A stretch of 64,000 nt of DNA from an uncultured Eubacteriales bacterium (GCA_944349855.1 CALVNS010000007.1:25580-89579); one strand, 5' to 3'. Positions 53,802-62,991 are shown, numbered from the stretch's first letter. Notes: generated from the letters alone by a model not told the origin. Translations and numbers: made by a program.

Positions 53802-54519
53802 CGTCTTCGTCCAGCTCCTTGTGGCGCGCCTGTCCGTAGTAGGCATTGGGACCGTGCTTGCGCAGGAAGTGCTTGTCCTGCACGTACTGGGGGGCGCTGG
53901 GCGCGCCGGGGTTCACCAGGCGGGTGTACATCGCCATGCGCGCGACCTCCTCCAGCACGACCGCATGGTAGACGGCCTGCGCGGCGTCCTTGCCCCACGT
54001 GAACGGGCCGTGGTTGCGGCACACGATGCCGGGCACGTGCAGCGGGTTGATGCCCCGCTCCTTGAGCGTCTGCACGATGACCAGGCCGGTGTTCAGCTCG
54101 TAGTCCTCGTCGACCTCCGCATGCGTGAGGCTGCGCGCGCACGGCACCGGGCCGTAGAAGTAGTCCGCGTGCGTGGTGCCGTAGCAGGGGATATCCTCGC
54201 CGGCCTGCGCCCACGCGACCGCATGCGGGCTGTGCGTGTGCACGATGCCGCCCAGCTGCGGAAACGCGCGGTAGAGCGCCAGGTGCGTCTTGGTGTCGGA
54301 GGAGGGGTTCAGGTCGCCCTCCACGACGTGGCCTTCCAGGTCGAGCACGACCAGCTGGTCCGGCGAGAGGTCTTCGTATTCCACGCCGGAGGGCTTGATC
54401 ACGACCAGGCCCTTGTCCCGGTCGATGCCGGAGACGTTGCCCCACGTGTAGGTCACCAGCCCGCGCCGGGGCAGCTCCATGTTCGCCTCATAGACCGCGT
54501 GCTTGAGTTTTTTCAGCAT
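53794..54519 (-). CDS. araD: L-ribulose-5-phosphate 4-epimerase
   Basis: 241 residues. It converts L-ribulose-5-phosphate to D-xylulose-5-phosphate. The substrate loop [10 protein letters not shown], the zinc His pair in [12 protein letters not shown] and the later His in [11 protein letters not shown] are present, and the acidic catalytic region [10 protein letters not shown] follows. Third enzyme of the operon, 12 bases after araA. Confidence 0.97.
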   Translation of the reverse strand: MLKKLKHAVYEANMELPRRGLVTYTWGNVSGIDRDKGLVVIKPSGVEYEDLSPDQLVVLDLEGHVVEGDLNPSSDTKTHLALYRAFPQLGGIVHTHSPHAVAWAQAGEDIPCYGTTHADYFYGPVPCARSLTHAEVDEDYELNTGLVIVQTLKERGINPLHVPGIVCRNHGPFTWGKDAAQAVYHAVVLEEVARMAMYTRLVNPGAPSAPQYVQDKHFLRKHGPNAYYGQARHKELDEDDD

Positions 54520-54531
54520 GCTTCTCGCCCC

Positions 54532-56007
54532 TTACTTCAGCTTCCAGGCAATGTCGGAGAGGAAGAGGTCGTGCTCCAGGCCCTCGACGGTGGTGTCCTT
54601 GCCGATGTGCACGAACTCAATGTCCATCATGCGCGCCCAGTCGCGCATCTGCTCGGCCGTCACGTCGTAGCTGAGCACGGTGTGGTGCGCGCCGCCGGCG
54701 GTGATCCAGCACTCCAGGCCGGTGGTGAGGTCGGGCATCGCGCGCCACATGACGCGCGCCACGGGCAGGTTGGGCATGTCCATGATCGGCTTGACGCACT
54801 CGATGTCCTGGCAGATCAGGCGCAGGCGGCCGCCCATGTCGATCAGGCTGACGACGATGGCCTTGCCCGCGTGGCCCTCAAACACCAGGCGCGCCGGATC
54901 CTCGCGGTCGCCGATGCCCAGCGGGTGCACCTCGATGCGCGGACGCTGCGCCGCCACGGACGGGCAGACCTCCAGCATGTGCGCGCCCAGGCTGTACTCC
55001 TGTCCGGGCACCAGATGATACGTGTAGTCCTCCATGAAGGCGGTGCCGCCGGTCTGGCCCTCGCTCATCGCCTTGAGGATGGCGGTCATGGCCGCCACCT
55101 TCCAGTCGCCCTCGCCGCCGTAGCCATAGCCCTGCGCCATCAGGTGCTGGCTGGCCAGGCCAGGCAGCTGCTTCATGCCGTACAGGTCCTGGAACGTGTT
55201 GGAAAACGCCATGCAGCCCTCGGCGTCGAGCATCTTCTTCATGGCGATCTCCTCGCGCGCCTGGTAGCGCACGGTCTCAAGATCGTCCGTCGCAAAGTCG
55301 TAGGCCTTGCGGTACTCATCCATCAGCGCGTCGATCTCCGCCTCGGTGACGGCGTCCATCGTCTCCACCAGCTTGCCCACGGGCCAGGTGTTCACCTGCC
55401 AGCCGAGCTTGGCCTGCACCTCGACCTTGTCGCCCTCCGTGACGGCCACCTCGCGCATGTTGTCGCCAAAGCGCATGACCTTCAGGCCCTTGGAGAAGGC
55501 CACGCCCACCGCGGCGCGCATCCAGTCGCCCAGGCGACGCAGCACGCCCTCGTCCTGCCAGTAGCCCGCGATGACCTTGCGCGGCATGCGCAGGCGCGCG
55601 GCAATGAACCCGTGCTCACGGTCGCCGTGCGCGGCCTGGTTCAGGTTCATGAAGTCCATGTCGATCTCCTCGTTGGGGATCTCGCGGTTGTACTGCGTGG
55701 CCAGGTGGCAGTAGGGCTTTTGCAGGTCCACAAAGCCGTTGATCCACATCTTGCTGGGGCTGAACGTGTGGCACCAGGTGATGACGCCCGCGCAGGCCGG
55801 CTCGTAGTTGGCTGCGCGCACGACGTCGGCGATCTCGCGCTGGGTCTTGGCCGTCACCTTGTAGACGACCTTGCAGGGCAGCTTGCCCGACGCATTCATC
55901 CAGTCGGCCATCTCCTGAGCGCGCTGGGCCACGGTCTGCAGCACCTCGGGGCCGTACAGGAACTGACTGCCGACGACAAACCAGAATTCATACTGCTTCA
56001 TGCTCAT
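54532..56007 (-). CDS. araA: L-arabinose isomerase
   Basis: About 491 residues, the usual length. It isomerises L-arabinose to L-ribulose. It starts MSMKQYEFWFVVGSQFLYGPE. The metal-binding glutamates lie in GGTAFMEDYTYH and AHMLEVCPS, and a histidine in GAHHTVLSYDV. ATG 56007 has AGAGGAAG upstream; ATG 56001 is also in frame. It lies between araB and araD. Confidence 0.97.
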   Translation of the reverse strand: MSMKQYEFWFVVGSQFLYGPEVLQTVAQRAQEMADWMNASGKLPCKVVYKVTAKTQREIADVVRAANYEPACAGVITWCHTFSPSKMWINGFVDLQKPYCHLATQYNREIPNEEIDMDFMNLNQAAHGDREHGFIAARLRMPRKVIAGYWQDEGVLRRLGDWMRAAVGVAFSKGLKVMRFGDNMREVAVTEGDKVEVQAKLGWQVNTWPVGKLVETMDAVTEAEIDALMDEYRKAYDFATDDLETVRYQAREEIAMKKMLDAEGCMAFSNTFQDLYGMKQLPGLASQHLMAQGYGYGGEGDWKVAAMTAILKAMSEGQTGGTAFMEDYTYHLVPGQEYSLGAHMLEVCPSVAAQRPRIEVHPLGIGDREDPARLVFEGHAGKAIVVSLIDMGGRLRLICQDIECVKPIMDMPNLPVARVMWRAMPDLTTGLECWITAGGAHHTVLSYDVTAEQMRDWARMMDIEFVHIGKDTTVEGLEHDLFLSDIAWKLK

Positions 56008-56044
56008 ATCCGTCTTCCTCTCTTGATGTTTGGAAATGCAAAGA

Positions 56045-57643
56045 TCACGCCTCGAGCGACGCCACGGCGGCGCGCTCAGCGGGAAGGATGGCGTCAAAGC
56101 GCCGCAGATAGGCCGCGAAGCCCTGCGCGTCCTGCGCGTCGGGCTGCTCCGTCACGCACTTGACGCCGCCGAACACGCGCTCGGACAGGTACGCCTCCAG
56201 CGTCTCGCCCTGCGTGCGGCGCACGCGGTAGGCCGCCAGCAGCGCCATGCCCCATGCGCCGCCCTCGCCCGCGTTTTCCATGACGGAAACGGGCGCGTTC
56301 AGCGCCGCGGCGAGCAGCTTCTGCGCCGTGCCGGGCGTCTTGAAAAATCCGCCATGACCCAGCAGCACGTCGATGCGCACCTGCTCCTGCGCGAGGATGC
56401 GCATGCCGGCAGCCAGCGTCGTCACCGCGCCCAGCACGAGCGAGCGGGCGAAGTTTTCAAAGCTCAGCTCCGCATCCGGCGTGCGCACGAGCATCGGCCG
56501 GCCCTCGGCGACGTCCGTGATCGTCTCGCCCGACACGTAGCAGCAGTTGACCACGCCGCCGCAGTCCTTCGCGCCGCGCATCGCCGCCTGGAACAGCGCC
56601 GGATAGATCTCCCCCGCGCCAGCCGGACGGCCCATCGCCGCCAGGAACCCGCCCAGCATGCCCGCCCAGGCGTTGATGTCGCTGGTACAGTTGTTGCAGT
56701 GCACCATCGCCACGGGCTTGCCGGTGGGCGTGGTCACCATGTCGATCTCAGGATACACGCGGCTGAGCGGGCGCTCCAGCACGACCATCGCAAACACCGA
56801 TGTGCCGGCCGACACATTGCCCGTGCGCGCCGCTACGCTGTTTGTGGCCGTCATGCCCGTGCCCGCGTCGCCCTCCGGCGGGCACAGCGGCGCGCCCGGC
56901 GCCGTCTCGCCCGTGGGATCGAGCAGCAGCGCGCCCTCCGGCGTCAGGCAGCCCGCGTCCTCGCCGGCCCCCAGCACCGCGGGCAGCACGCCGCGCAGGC
57001 GCCAGCTCAGGCCGCGCGGGGCGATCAGCGCCTCGAACTTTTCGACCATCGCCTGGTCGTAGTCGTTTCGCTCCGGGTCGATGGGCAGGATGCCCGCGCC
57101 CTCGCCCACGCCCACGACGCGCCGGCCCGTCAGCTTCCAGTGGACGTAGCCCGCCAGCGTCGTCACCTGGTCGATGCGCGCGACGTGCTCCTCCCCATTC
57201 AGGATCGCCTGATACAGGTGCGCAATCGTCCAGCGCTGCGGGATGTTGAACGAATACAGCCGCGTCAGCTCTTCCGCCGCCTGCCCCGTCATGCTGTTGC
57301 GCCACGTGCGGAACGGCGCCAGCTGCCGGCCCGCCGCGTCAAACGCCAGATAGCCGTGCATCATCGCCGAAACGCCCATCGCCGCCAGCTTCTTCAGCTT
57401 CACGCCGTAGCGCGCCTCCACATCCCCGCGCAGCGCCGCATATGCGCTCTGCAGGCCCGTCCACACGTCCGCCAGGTCGTACGTCCATACCCCGTCGCGC
57501 AGCTGGTTCTCCCAGTCAAACCCGCCGGCGGCGAGCACCGTGTGATCCTCGCCGATCAGCACCGCCTTGATGCGTGTGGAGCCGAACTCGACGCCCAGCA
57601 CGCCCTTGCCGCTTTCAATGAACGCTCCGATCGATTGATTCAA
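56045..57643 (-). CDS. araB: Ribulokinase-type FGGY sugar kinase
   Basis: About 532 residues. N-terminal phosphate loop VLGVEFGSTRIKAVLIG, hinge INAWAGMLGG, and an ATP-binding C-terminal half with LLGHGGFFKTPG and ENAGEGGAWGMALLA. Position in the ara operon makes L-ribulose the substrate. The TTG at 57643 is chosen because GAGGAGG lies 8 bases upstream, and codons further out run into the operator and promoter. First gene of araBADM. Confidence 0.93.
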   Translation of the reverse strand: MNQSIGAFIESGKGVLGVEFGSTRIKAVLIGEDHTVLAAGGFDWENQLRDGVWTYDLADVWTGLQSAYAALRGDVEARYGVKLKKLAAMGVSAMMHGYLAFDAAGRQLAPFRTWRNSMTGQAAEELTRLYSFNIPQRWTIAHLYQAILNGEEHVARIDQVTTLAGYVHWKLTGRRVVGVGEGAGILPIDPERNDYDQAMVEKFEALIAPRGLSWRLRGVLPAVLGAGEDAGCLTPEGALLLDPTGETAPGAPLCPPEGDAGTGMTATNSVAARTGNVSAGTSVFAMVVLERPLSRVYPEIDMVTTPTGKPVAMVHCNNCTSDINAWAGMLGGFLAAMGRPAGAGEIYPALFQAAMRGAKDCGGVVNCCYVSGETITDVAEGRPMLVRTPDAELSFENFARSLVLGAVTTLAAGMRILAQEQVRIDVLLGHGGFFKTPGTAQKLLAAALNAPVSVMENAGEGGAWGMALLAAYRVRRTQGETLEAYLSERVFGGVKCVTEQPDAQDAQGFAAYLRRFDAILPAERAAVASLEA

Positions 57644-57688
57644 GCCGACAACCTCCTCGCTATGGTCTCCGCCCTGCCGGACGGGTCC

Positions 57689-57706
57689 AAGTTGTACGAA
57701 CAACTT
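57689..57706 (-). promoter_or_regulatory. AraR-like operator
   Basis: A perfect dyad, AAGTTGT (57689-57695) and ACAACTT (57700-57706). The core TTGTTCGTACAA on the minus strand matches the Bacillus AraR box TTGTACGTACAA at all but one base. It overlaps the transcription start of araB. Confidence 0.85.
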
Positions 57707-57715
57707 CTGGCTTCC

Positions 57716-57744
57716 ATTATATCACACGGGCGGGAACAACACAA
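57716..57744 (-). promoter_or_regulatory. Promoter of the araBADM operon
   Basis: On the minus strand TTGTGT (57744-57739), 17 bases, and TATAAT (57721-57716) with an extended TGA. It lies between the araR stop and the araB start. Confidence 0.8.
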
Positions 57745-57746
57745 GC

Positions 57747-58790
57747 TCACTTGCCCACGTCTTTTGCGCACTCCGGGGGCATTTCCCAGGGCAGGACGGC
57801 CGGATGCTCGACGCGGCCCTGCAGGATGTTCAGCAGCTTCTGCGCGGCCAGCGCGCCCAGGCGCTCCTTGGGCCCGGCCAGGGACAGAAAGGGCGACATC
57901 TGCGCCAGCAGGCTGTGGTCAAAGCTGACGATCTCCGGCGCCTGACCGTCCTGCAGACGCGCAAGCAGGCTCATGGCGGCCTCGTCGTTGTAGCAGACCG
58001 CCGCCGTGCAGCCGCGCAGGGCATCCGGCAGACGCGCATCGAAGAGCGCCTCGCGGTTTTCCGTCGCATACCAGAGGATGGCGTCGTCGTCGACGGGCAG
58101 CTTGGCGTCGACAAGCGCCTCGGCGTATCCGGCATAGCGGCGGTGGCCCTGCATGTCGTCGCTCTTGAAGATGCCCGCAATGCGCCGGTGGCCACGGCGC
58201 AGCAGCAGCTCGCAGGCGAGCCGGCCGCCGCGCCGGTCGTCGGCGACGACATAGACGGGATCGTCCACGTCCGGATAATAGCCGTTGATGAACACGACCG
58301 GGATGCCGCGCAAGGCGAAGCGGCGGTACAGGTCGACATTGGGATTGGGCAGCGCGGTCTTGGTGCCCTCGACGATCAGGCCGTCGATGGGCTTGTCCAG
58401 CAGCTCGCTGAGGATGCGCCGCTCGTCGCTCAGGCGGTTGCCCGTGGCCGAGAGCAACGGGGTATAGCCGTTTTGCGCGAGCACGCCCTGGATGCCCTGC
58501 AGGATGTTGGGAAAGATGTACTCGCCGATGTACGTCGTCACCACGGCGATATTGTGCGTCAGCTCCCGCTGGGCGGGGCCGCTGCGCACATAGGTGCCGC
58601 TTCCGCGCACGCGCACGGTCAGGCCCTCGCTCTCCAGCAGGGCCATCGCCTGGCGGACAGTCTGGCGGCTGTAGCCCGTGCGCGCGACCAGCTCGTTCTC
58701 ACTGGGCAGGCGCTCGCCCGCGGGATAGACGCCCCCGCACACCGCGGCGCGCAGCGCGTCCGCCAGCTTCTGATACTTGGGTTCCTGCAT
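57747..58790 (-). CDS. araR: Arabinose regulator AraR (GntR-type head, LacI-type ligand domain)
   Basis: 347 residues. An N-terminal GntR winged helix (PSENELVARTGYSRQTVRQAMALLESEG, with RVRGSGTYV) is joined to a LacI/GalR periplasmic-binding-like domain that opens IAVVTTYIGEYIFPNILQGIQ. This hybrid is the AraR architecture. The matching operator lies directly downstream at the araB promoter, so it should repress araBADM until L-arabinose binds. The gene starts 21 bases after the GH78 stop and is likely co-transcribed with it. Confidence 0.93.
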   Translation of the reverse strand: MQEPKYQKLADALRAAVCGGVYPAGERLPSENELVARTGYSRQTVRQAMALLESEGLTVRVRGSGTYVRSGPAQRELTHNIAVVTTYIGEYIFPNILQGIQGVLAQNGYTPLLSATGNRLSDERRILSELLDKPIDGLIVEGTKTALPNPNVDLYRRFALRGIPVVFINGYYPDVDDPVYVVADDRRGGRLACELLLRRGHRRIAGIFKSDDMQGHRRYAGYAEALVDAKLPVDDDAILWYATENREALFDARLPDALRGCTAAVCYNDEAAMSLLARLQDGQAPEIVSFDHSLLAQMSPFLSLAGPKERLGALAAQKLLNILQGRVEHPAVLPWEMPPECAKDVGK

Positions 58791-58811
58791 CGCATCCTCC
58801 TCAGGGGGACG

Positions 58812-61418
58812 TCAGCGCGTCCAAAGAATCTCCCACGTGCCGGGCCCCAGGCGCACGCCGCCATCCTGCGGCTGCACGGGCGCGCCGTTGAGCGTCAGGC
58901 TCCCCTGCGCGGACTCGGGCACGAACTCCGCCTCGCAGTCAAACGGCACGGTCACCGCATAGCGCACGCCGTCCTGCGTGCGCTCCCAGCCGCACGCATA
59001 GCGGCCCGCAGCCGAGTCGTACGTGCAGCGCGCATGGTCGAGGCGTGCGTCGCTATGGGGCGCGATGCGCGCGCGCTTGAAGCCGGGCGCTGCGGGATTC
59101 AGACCGCACATATCGCGGTACATCCACTCCACGACCGATCCGTAGGCATAGTGGTTCATGCTGTTCATGCCCGTGTCGCTGACCAGGCCGTTGGGCAGCA
59201 CGGAGTTCCACCGCTCCCAGACGGTCGTCGCGCCCATGTTGACCTCATACAGCCAGCTGGGATAGTCCTCCTGCAGCAGCAGCGCGTAGGCGCAGTCCGA
59301 CAGCCCGCACTGCGTCAGCGCGCGCAGCAGGAAGTACGTGCCCACAAAGCCCGTGTCCAGGTGCATGCCGCGCGCCTCGAGCCTGGCGCGCAGGTCGCGC
59401 GCGATGCGCCCGCGCGCCGTCTCGGGCGCCAGGTCCAACGCCAGCGCGAGCACCATGCCCGTCTGGGTCGGCACGGCGATGCGGCCGGTCGGCGTGAAGT
59501 ACTCGCGGCGAATGGCGTCGCGCACCTCCAGCGCCAGGCGCTCATAGCGCAGCCGCTCCGCCTCGCGGCCGAGCGCCGCCGCGGCTTTGGCGGTCAAGCT
59601 CGCGGAATAATAGTAGTACGCCGAGGCGACGAAGTACGGATCCGTGCCGCCGAAGCACGAGCCCTTATCCGGATTGTCCAGCGCCAGCCAGTCCGCAAAG
59701 TGGAAGCCACACGTCCACAGCCGCGAACCGCCGCAGCGCGTCTCGTCCTGCGCATGGATGTAGTCAGTCCATGCGGTCATGTTCTCAAACTGGCGTGCGA
59801 GCAGCTCCTTGTCGCCGAAGAACGTGTACAGCGTCCACGGGATGACCGTCGCCGCGTCGCCCCAGGCGCAGGAGCCGTGTTCTGTGCCCCAGCCATCCTC
59901 CTGGGCCTTGGGGCTAAGGCGCTGCAGCCGCCCCAGAATGTCCGGCACCACGAAGGGCACCGAGCCGCCCAGCGCGCGCTGCTCGAGCAGCATGTCGTGC
60001 AGATACTTGGCGTAGAACGCCGGCGTGTACTGGTTGAAGCTCGCCGTGGCCGAAAATACCTGCGCGTCGCCCGTCCAGCCCATGCGCTCATCCCGCTGCG
60101 GGCAGTCGGTCGGCACGTCCACAAAGTTGCCAATTTGGCCCCAGAACGCGTTTTCGATCAGGCGGTTGACCTTCTCGTTGGACGTCTCCACCCATCCGGT
60201 GCGCTGCAGGTCGCTGTGCAGCACACACGCCGTGAAGTCCTCCGGCCGCACGTGCTCCAGCCCCGTCACGCGCACGTAGCGGAAGCCGTAGAACGTGAAG
60301 TGCGGCCGCGCATGCGCAGGCCTGCCCGCCGAGGTGAACGCGTACGCCTGCCGCGCGGTGCGCAGGTTTCCCTGGTAGAAGCAGTCGTTTTGCAGCAGCT
60401 CACCGTATTCGAGCGTCACCTGCGCGCCTGCCGGCAGGTCCACGTCCAGCTCCACCCAGCCGGTCATCACCTGGCCGAAGTCGAGCACCTGTTCGCCCGC
60501 AGGCGTGTGCAGCAGCCGCACCGGCGCGCGCCTGTCGCAGATGCGCAGCGGCGGGCTCATGCGGTCGCACAGCGGGCCCTCCGGCGCCTGCGCCACAGCC
60601 GCGGGCACGCCCTCCCCCGCGCCCTCCAGCCGCGCGTCGTAGGCCTCGCCGTCGTAGATGCCGCTGGCCGTCACGGGCGAGGGGCGGCACGTCCACGCCT
60701 CATCCGTGCACAGCACGGACTCCCCATCCGCCGTATACGCGTGCAGCTCCAGCAGCGCCTGCATCGCGTCGCCGTAGATGGCCCTGCTGTGTCCATCAAA
60801 GCCGAAGCGGCCCTTGTACCATCCGTTGCCCAGCAGGATCTGCACGCGGTTTTCGCCCGCATGCAGCAAGGCGGTCACGTCGTAAGTCTGTACCTGAATC
60901 CAGCGCTCGTAGTCATTGTAGAAGGGCGCAAGGGACTCATCGCCGGCCTTCTGTCCGTTGACATACAGCTCATACAGGCCCAGGCCCACCATGTAGACCC
61001 GCGCGCGCTCCGGCGCCTGCGTCAGCTCAAACCGCCGTTCAAGCACGGGATGCACGTCCGCGTCAAACGGCGCGCGGATCCACTTGGCCTGCCAGGCCTC
61101 GTCGCGCTTGCCGGTCTCAAACCACGCCGGCTCGCTGACGGCGAAGTCCCCATCGTCTGCGCGCACGCTCACGCGCCAGAAGTAGCGCGTACGGGGGGCG
61201 AGCGTCAGGGGCGGCGTGAAGCCCAGGGAGCTGATGTCCGCGCGATCACCGCTGTCGTAGAACAGCTCGCCAAAGTCGGGCGCAAGGGCGACCTCAATGC
61301 GCGCCGACGCCTGACGCGCGCCGGTGGACGCCTCCACGACATAGGAAAAGGTCGGTGCCTGCAACAGCGCACCGAGCGGAAGCTCAAGATGGTCCGTCCG
61401 AAGCTGTGTAATCCGCAT
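58812..61418 (-). CDS. Glycoside hydrolase family 78, alpha-L-rhamnosidase
   Basis: About 868 residues. Beta-sandwich domains precede an (alpha/alpha)6 catalytic barrel. The GH78 signature DCPQRDERMGWTGDAQ carries the catalytic general acid, and GATTVWERWNSV the second glutamate. There is no signal peptide. ATG 61418 gives better spacing from AAAGG than ATG 61427. It is read into araR, so it is likely part of the arabinose/rhamnoside scavenging of plant pectin. Alpha-L-rhamnosidase is the family activity; an arabinoside is a possible alternative given its neighbours. Confidence 0.9.
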   Translation of the reverse strand: MRITQLRTDHLELPLGALLQAPTFSYVVEASTGARQASARIEVALAPDFGELFYDSGDRADISSLGFTPPLTLAPRTRYFWRVSVRADDGDFAVSEPAWFETGKRDEAWQAKWIRAPFDADVHPVLERRFELTQAPERARVYMVGLGLYELYVNGQKAGDESLAPFYNDYERWIQVQTYDVTALLHAGENRVQILLGNGWYKGRFGFDGHSRAIYGDAMQALLELHAYTADGESVLCTDEAWTCRPSPVTASGIYDGEAYDARLEGAGEGVPAAVAQAPEGPLCDRMSPPLRICDRRAPVRLLHTPAGEQVLDFGQVMTGWVELDVDLPAGAQVTLEYGELLQNDCFYQGNLRTARQAYAFTSAGRPAHARPHFTFYGFRYVRVTGLEHVRPEDFTACVLHSDLQRTGWVETSNEKVNRLIENAFWGQIGNFVDVPTDCPQRDERMGWTGDAQVFSATASFNQYTPAFYAKYLHDMLLEQRALGGSVPFVVPDILGRLQRLSPKAQEDGWGTEHGSCAWGDAATVIPWTLYTFFGDKELLARQFENMTAWTDYIHAQDETRCGGSRLWTCGFHFADWLALDNPDKGSCFGGTDPYFVASAYYYYSASLTAKAAAALGREAERLRYERLALEVRDAIRREYFTPTGRIAVPTQTGMVLALALDLAPETARGRIARDLRARLEARGMHLDTGFVGTYFLLRALTQCGLSDCAYALLLQEDYPSWLYEVNMGATTVWERWNSVLPNGLVSDTGMNSMNHYAYGSVVEWMYRDMCGLNPAAPGFKRARIAPHSDARLDHARCTYDSAAGRYACGWERTQDGVRYAVTVPFDCEAEFVPESAQGSLTLNGAPVQPQDGGVRLGPGTWEILWTR

Positions 61419-61463
61419 CCATTTCATCGCCTTTCTGCGGGTCTACGCCCGCTGCTTGCCCCT

Positions 61464-61472
61464 ATTATAGCA
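61464..61472 (-). promoter_or_regulatory. Extended -10 promoter (TGCTATAAT) of the GH78-araR unit
   Basis: On the minus strand TGC followed by TATAAT at 61469-61464. No clear -35. Confidence 0.5.
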
Positions 61473-61506
61473 ACCGCCGACGCCGCGCGCAACCGCCTTT
61501 TGCGCC

Positions 61507-61536
61507 TTGACGGCGGCGCCGCAAAGCCGTTACAAT
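61507..61536 (+). promoter_or_regulatory. Promoter of the TIM-barrel gene
   Basis: TTGACG at 61507-61512, 18 bases, TACAAT at 61531-61536. Confidence 0.7.
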
Positions 61537-61566
61537 AAAAGAAACAAACTGAAAGGAGCGACCGCC

Positions 61567-62403
61567 ATGCTATTGGGCCTGCGCATCCACGACGCCGCGC
61601 CCGGGACGCTGCTGGAGCGGCTGGCAGCCCTGCACGAGCAGGGTTTTGCCTGCAGACATCTGGCGCTGTCCAAGGCCTGCCCCGACATCCCCTTCACCCC
61701 CGAGGCGCTGACGCCGGGCCTGGCGATGCACCTGCGCCATCTGTTTGAAGCGACCCACATGGATGCGGCCGTGCTGGGCTGCTACCTGAACATCGCCACG
61801 CCCGACCCGGCCGAGTGGGCGCGCACGCTGCGCCTGTACGAGGCGCACCTGCACCTTGCGCCGCTGATGGGTTGCGGCGTGGTGGGCACGGAGACGGGCG
61901 CGCCCAACGTCGGCTACCGGCCCGAGCCGGCCTGCCGCACGGAGGAGGCGCTGGAGCTACTGGTCGGGCGGCTGCGGCAGATCGTGCGCATCGCCGAATC
62001 CTGCGGCGCGCTGCTGGCCATCGAGCCGGTGTGCCGCCACATCGTGTACGACGCCCGACGTGCGCGGCGCATGCTGGATGAGATCGCCTCACCGAACCTG
62101 CGCATCATCCTCGACCCAGTCAACCTGATCCCGGACGAGGACTGGCAGCGCGCAGATGAGATCGTCGAAGAGGCGCTGGAGCTGCTGGGCGATACGACCG
62201 ATGTACTGCACCTCAAGGACTTCATCGTGCAGGATGGACGCCTGTCGTTCGTCGCGCCGGGGCTTGGCCTGATGGACTACCGGCCTCTGCTGCGCTACAT
62301 CAAGGCGCACAAGCCCATGATCCACGCGACGCTGGAGGATACGCGCCCAGACAATGCGGTGGCCGCGCGCGCCTATCTGGAGCGCCTGTATCGCGAGCTG
62401 TAA
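61567..62403 (+). CDS. Xylose-isomerase-like TIM-barrel sugar isomerase/epimerase
   Basis: 278 residues, a single AP-endonuclease-2/sugar-phosphate-isomerase type barrel. Characteristic segments are VLGCYLNIATPD, GCGVVGTETG, ALLAIEPVCRHIVYD with a metal Glu, NLRIILDPVNLIP with a metal Asp, VLHLKDF with a metal His, and a final glutamate in IHATLEDTRPDN. ATG 61567 has AAAGGAG at 61552-61558. A terminator follows. It is divergent from the GH78/ara locus, so a sugar substrate is likely, but the exact one is unknown. Confidence 0.88.
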   Translation: MLLGLRIHDAAPGTLLERLAALHEQGFACRHLALSKACPDIPFTPEALTPGLAMHLRHLFEATHMDAAVLGCYLNIATPDPAEWARTLRLYEAHLHLAPLMGCGVVGTETGAPNVGYRPEPACRTEEALELLVGRLRQIVRIAESCGALLAIEPVCRHIVYDARRARRMLDEIASPNLRIILDPVNLIPDEDWQRADEIVEEALELLGDTTDVLHLKDFIVQDGRLSFVAPGLGLMDYRPLLRYIKAHKPMIHATLEDTRPDNAVAARAYLERLYREL

Positions 62404-62439
62404 GCGCATGGGGGCCGCATCGGTCCCCGCGCTTTTTTT
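62404..62439 (+). terminator. Terminator after the TIM-barrel gene
   Basis: A GCGC outer pair and a GGGGCC/GGTCCC inner stem (62404-62432), then seven Ts. Confidence 0.85.
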
Positions 62440-62448
62440 CAAAGGGGC

Positions 62449-62477
62449 TTTACAAGCGCGACGGAAGGTGGTATAAT
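62449..62477 (+). promoter_or_regulatory. Promoter of tRNA-Leu
   Basis: TTTACA at 62449-62454, 17 bases, TATAAT at 62472-62477 with an extended TGG. Confidence 0.88.
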
Positions 62478-62502
62478 ATTTTTCGTTCTGAAAAGACGCC
62501 GT

Positions 62503-62590
62503 GCGGGAATGGCGGAATTGGCAGACGCGCTAGATTCAGGTTCTAGTGAAGATTTCCTTCATGCAGGTTCAAGTCCTGTTTCCCGCACCA
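62503..62590 (+). tRNA. tRNA-Leu (anticodon CAG)
   Basis: 88 bases with an encoded CCA. The acceptor stem pairs GCGGGAA (62503-62509) with TTCCCGC (62580-62586), discriminator A, CCA at 62588-62590. D loop GGCGGAATTGGCAGACGC, anticodon stem CTAGA/TCTAG with anticodon CAG at 62537-62539, a long variable arm (GAAGATTTCCTTC) as in class II leucine tRNAs, and T loop GGTTCAAGTCC. It reads CUG, a major leucine codon in GC-rich genes. Foreign sequence begins right after it. Confidence 0.97.
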
Positions 62591-62598
62591 AACCAATA

Positions 62599-62648
62599 TA
62601 ATCCGAACCAGTTCTTCCCTGTGGGGGACGGGTTCGGATTATTTGTTT
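62599..62648 (+). terminator. Terminator after tRNA-Leu
   Basis: An 11-base perfect stem (62599-62609 with 62631-62641) followed by TTTGTTT. Confidence 0.85.
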
Positions 62649-62747
62649 ATTTCGAGAGATATGAAAATACATATTTCCCAAACGGCGTTATAAAGCGCCC
62701 TGAATCCAAACCGCGAGGATCGCGAAAGAAAAAGGCAGACAAGTAAA

Positions 62748-62793
62748 AAACAGGCAAGGCAATCCCCAAATCGGCGGATTGACTTGCCTGTTT
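62748..62793 (-). terminator. Terminator of the element genes
   Basis: An 11-base perfect outer stem (62748-62758 with 62783-62793) and an inner CAATCC/GGATTG pair, followed by TTTTTT on the minus strand. Confidence 0.85.
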
Positions 62794-62799
62794 CTATAT

Positions 62800-62991
62800 T
62801 TAGTCAGCGGCTTGTGCTGCAATTTCTTTATCTGGCTTTTCTGCCTGTTGCGCTTTCCATTCTGCAAATTCCCGCTGCCCTTCCTCACTCTCATAGAAGG
62901 CAAGAATATCGGGGAAAATGCACCGCGCTATGATCTCAATTTCCCGTTGTGGAATTGAGGTGTTGTTTATCAATTTCTTCTTTCTGGCCAA
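62800..62991 (-). CDS. Small element-associated protein, function unknown
   Basis: About 63 residues starting at a TTG; AGAGGAG lies 7 bases upstream of 62991 (TTG 62994 is also possible). It is charged and helical, with INNTSIPQREIEIIARCIF and FYESEEGQREFAEWKAQQ. I recognise this type from conjugative elements of Clostridia, where small proteins follow the DnaC-like gene, but no function is known. It lies 23 bases after the DnaC-like stop and before a terminator. Confidence 0.7.
   Translation of the reverse strand: MARKKKLINNTSIPQREIEIIARCIFPDILAFYESEEGQREFAEWKAQQAEKPDKEIAAQAAD

Noticed and set aside
57804-61538. Open frame of over 1,200 codons on the plus strand opposite araR and GH78
   Set aside because: Same shadow effect: Arg/Ala/His-rich, no start signal or domain, and the opposite strand has catalytic motifs.
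62546-62746. Small plus-strand frame starting inside tRNA-Leu
   Set aside because: It overlaps the tRNA and its terminator and has no ribosome-binding site.
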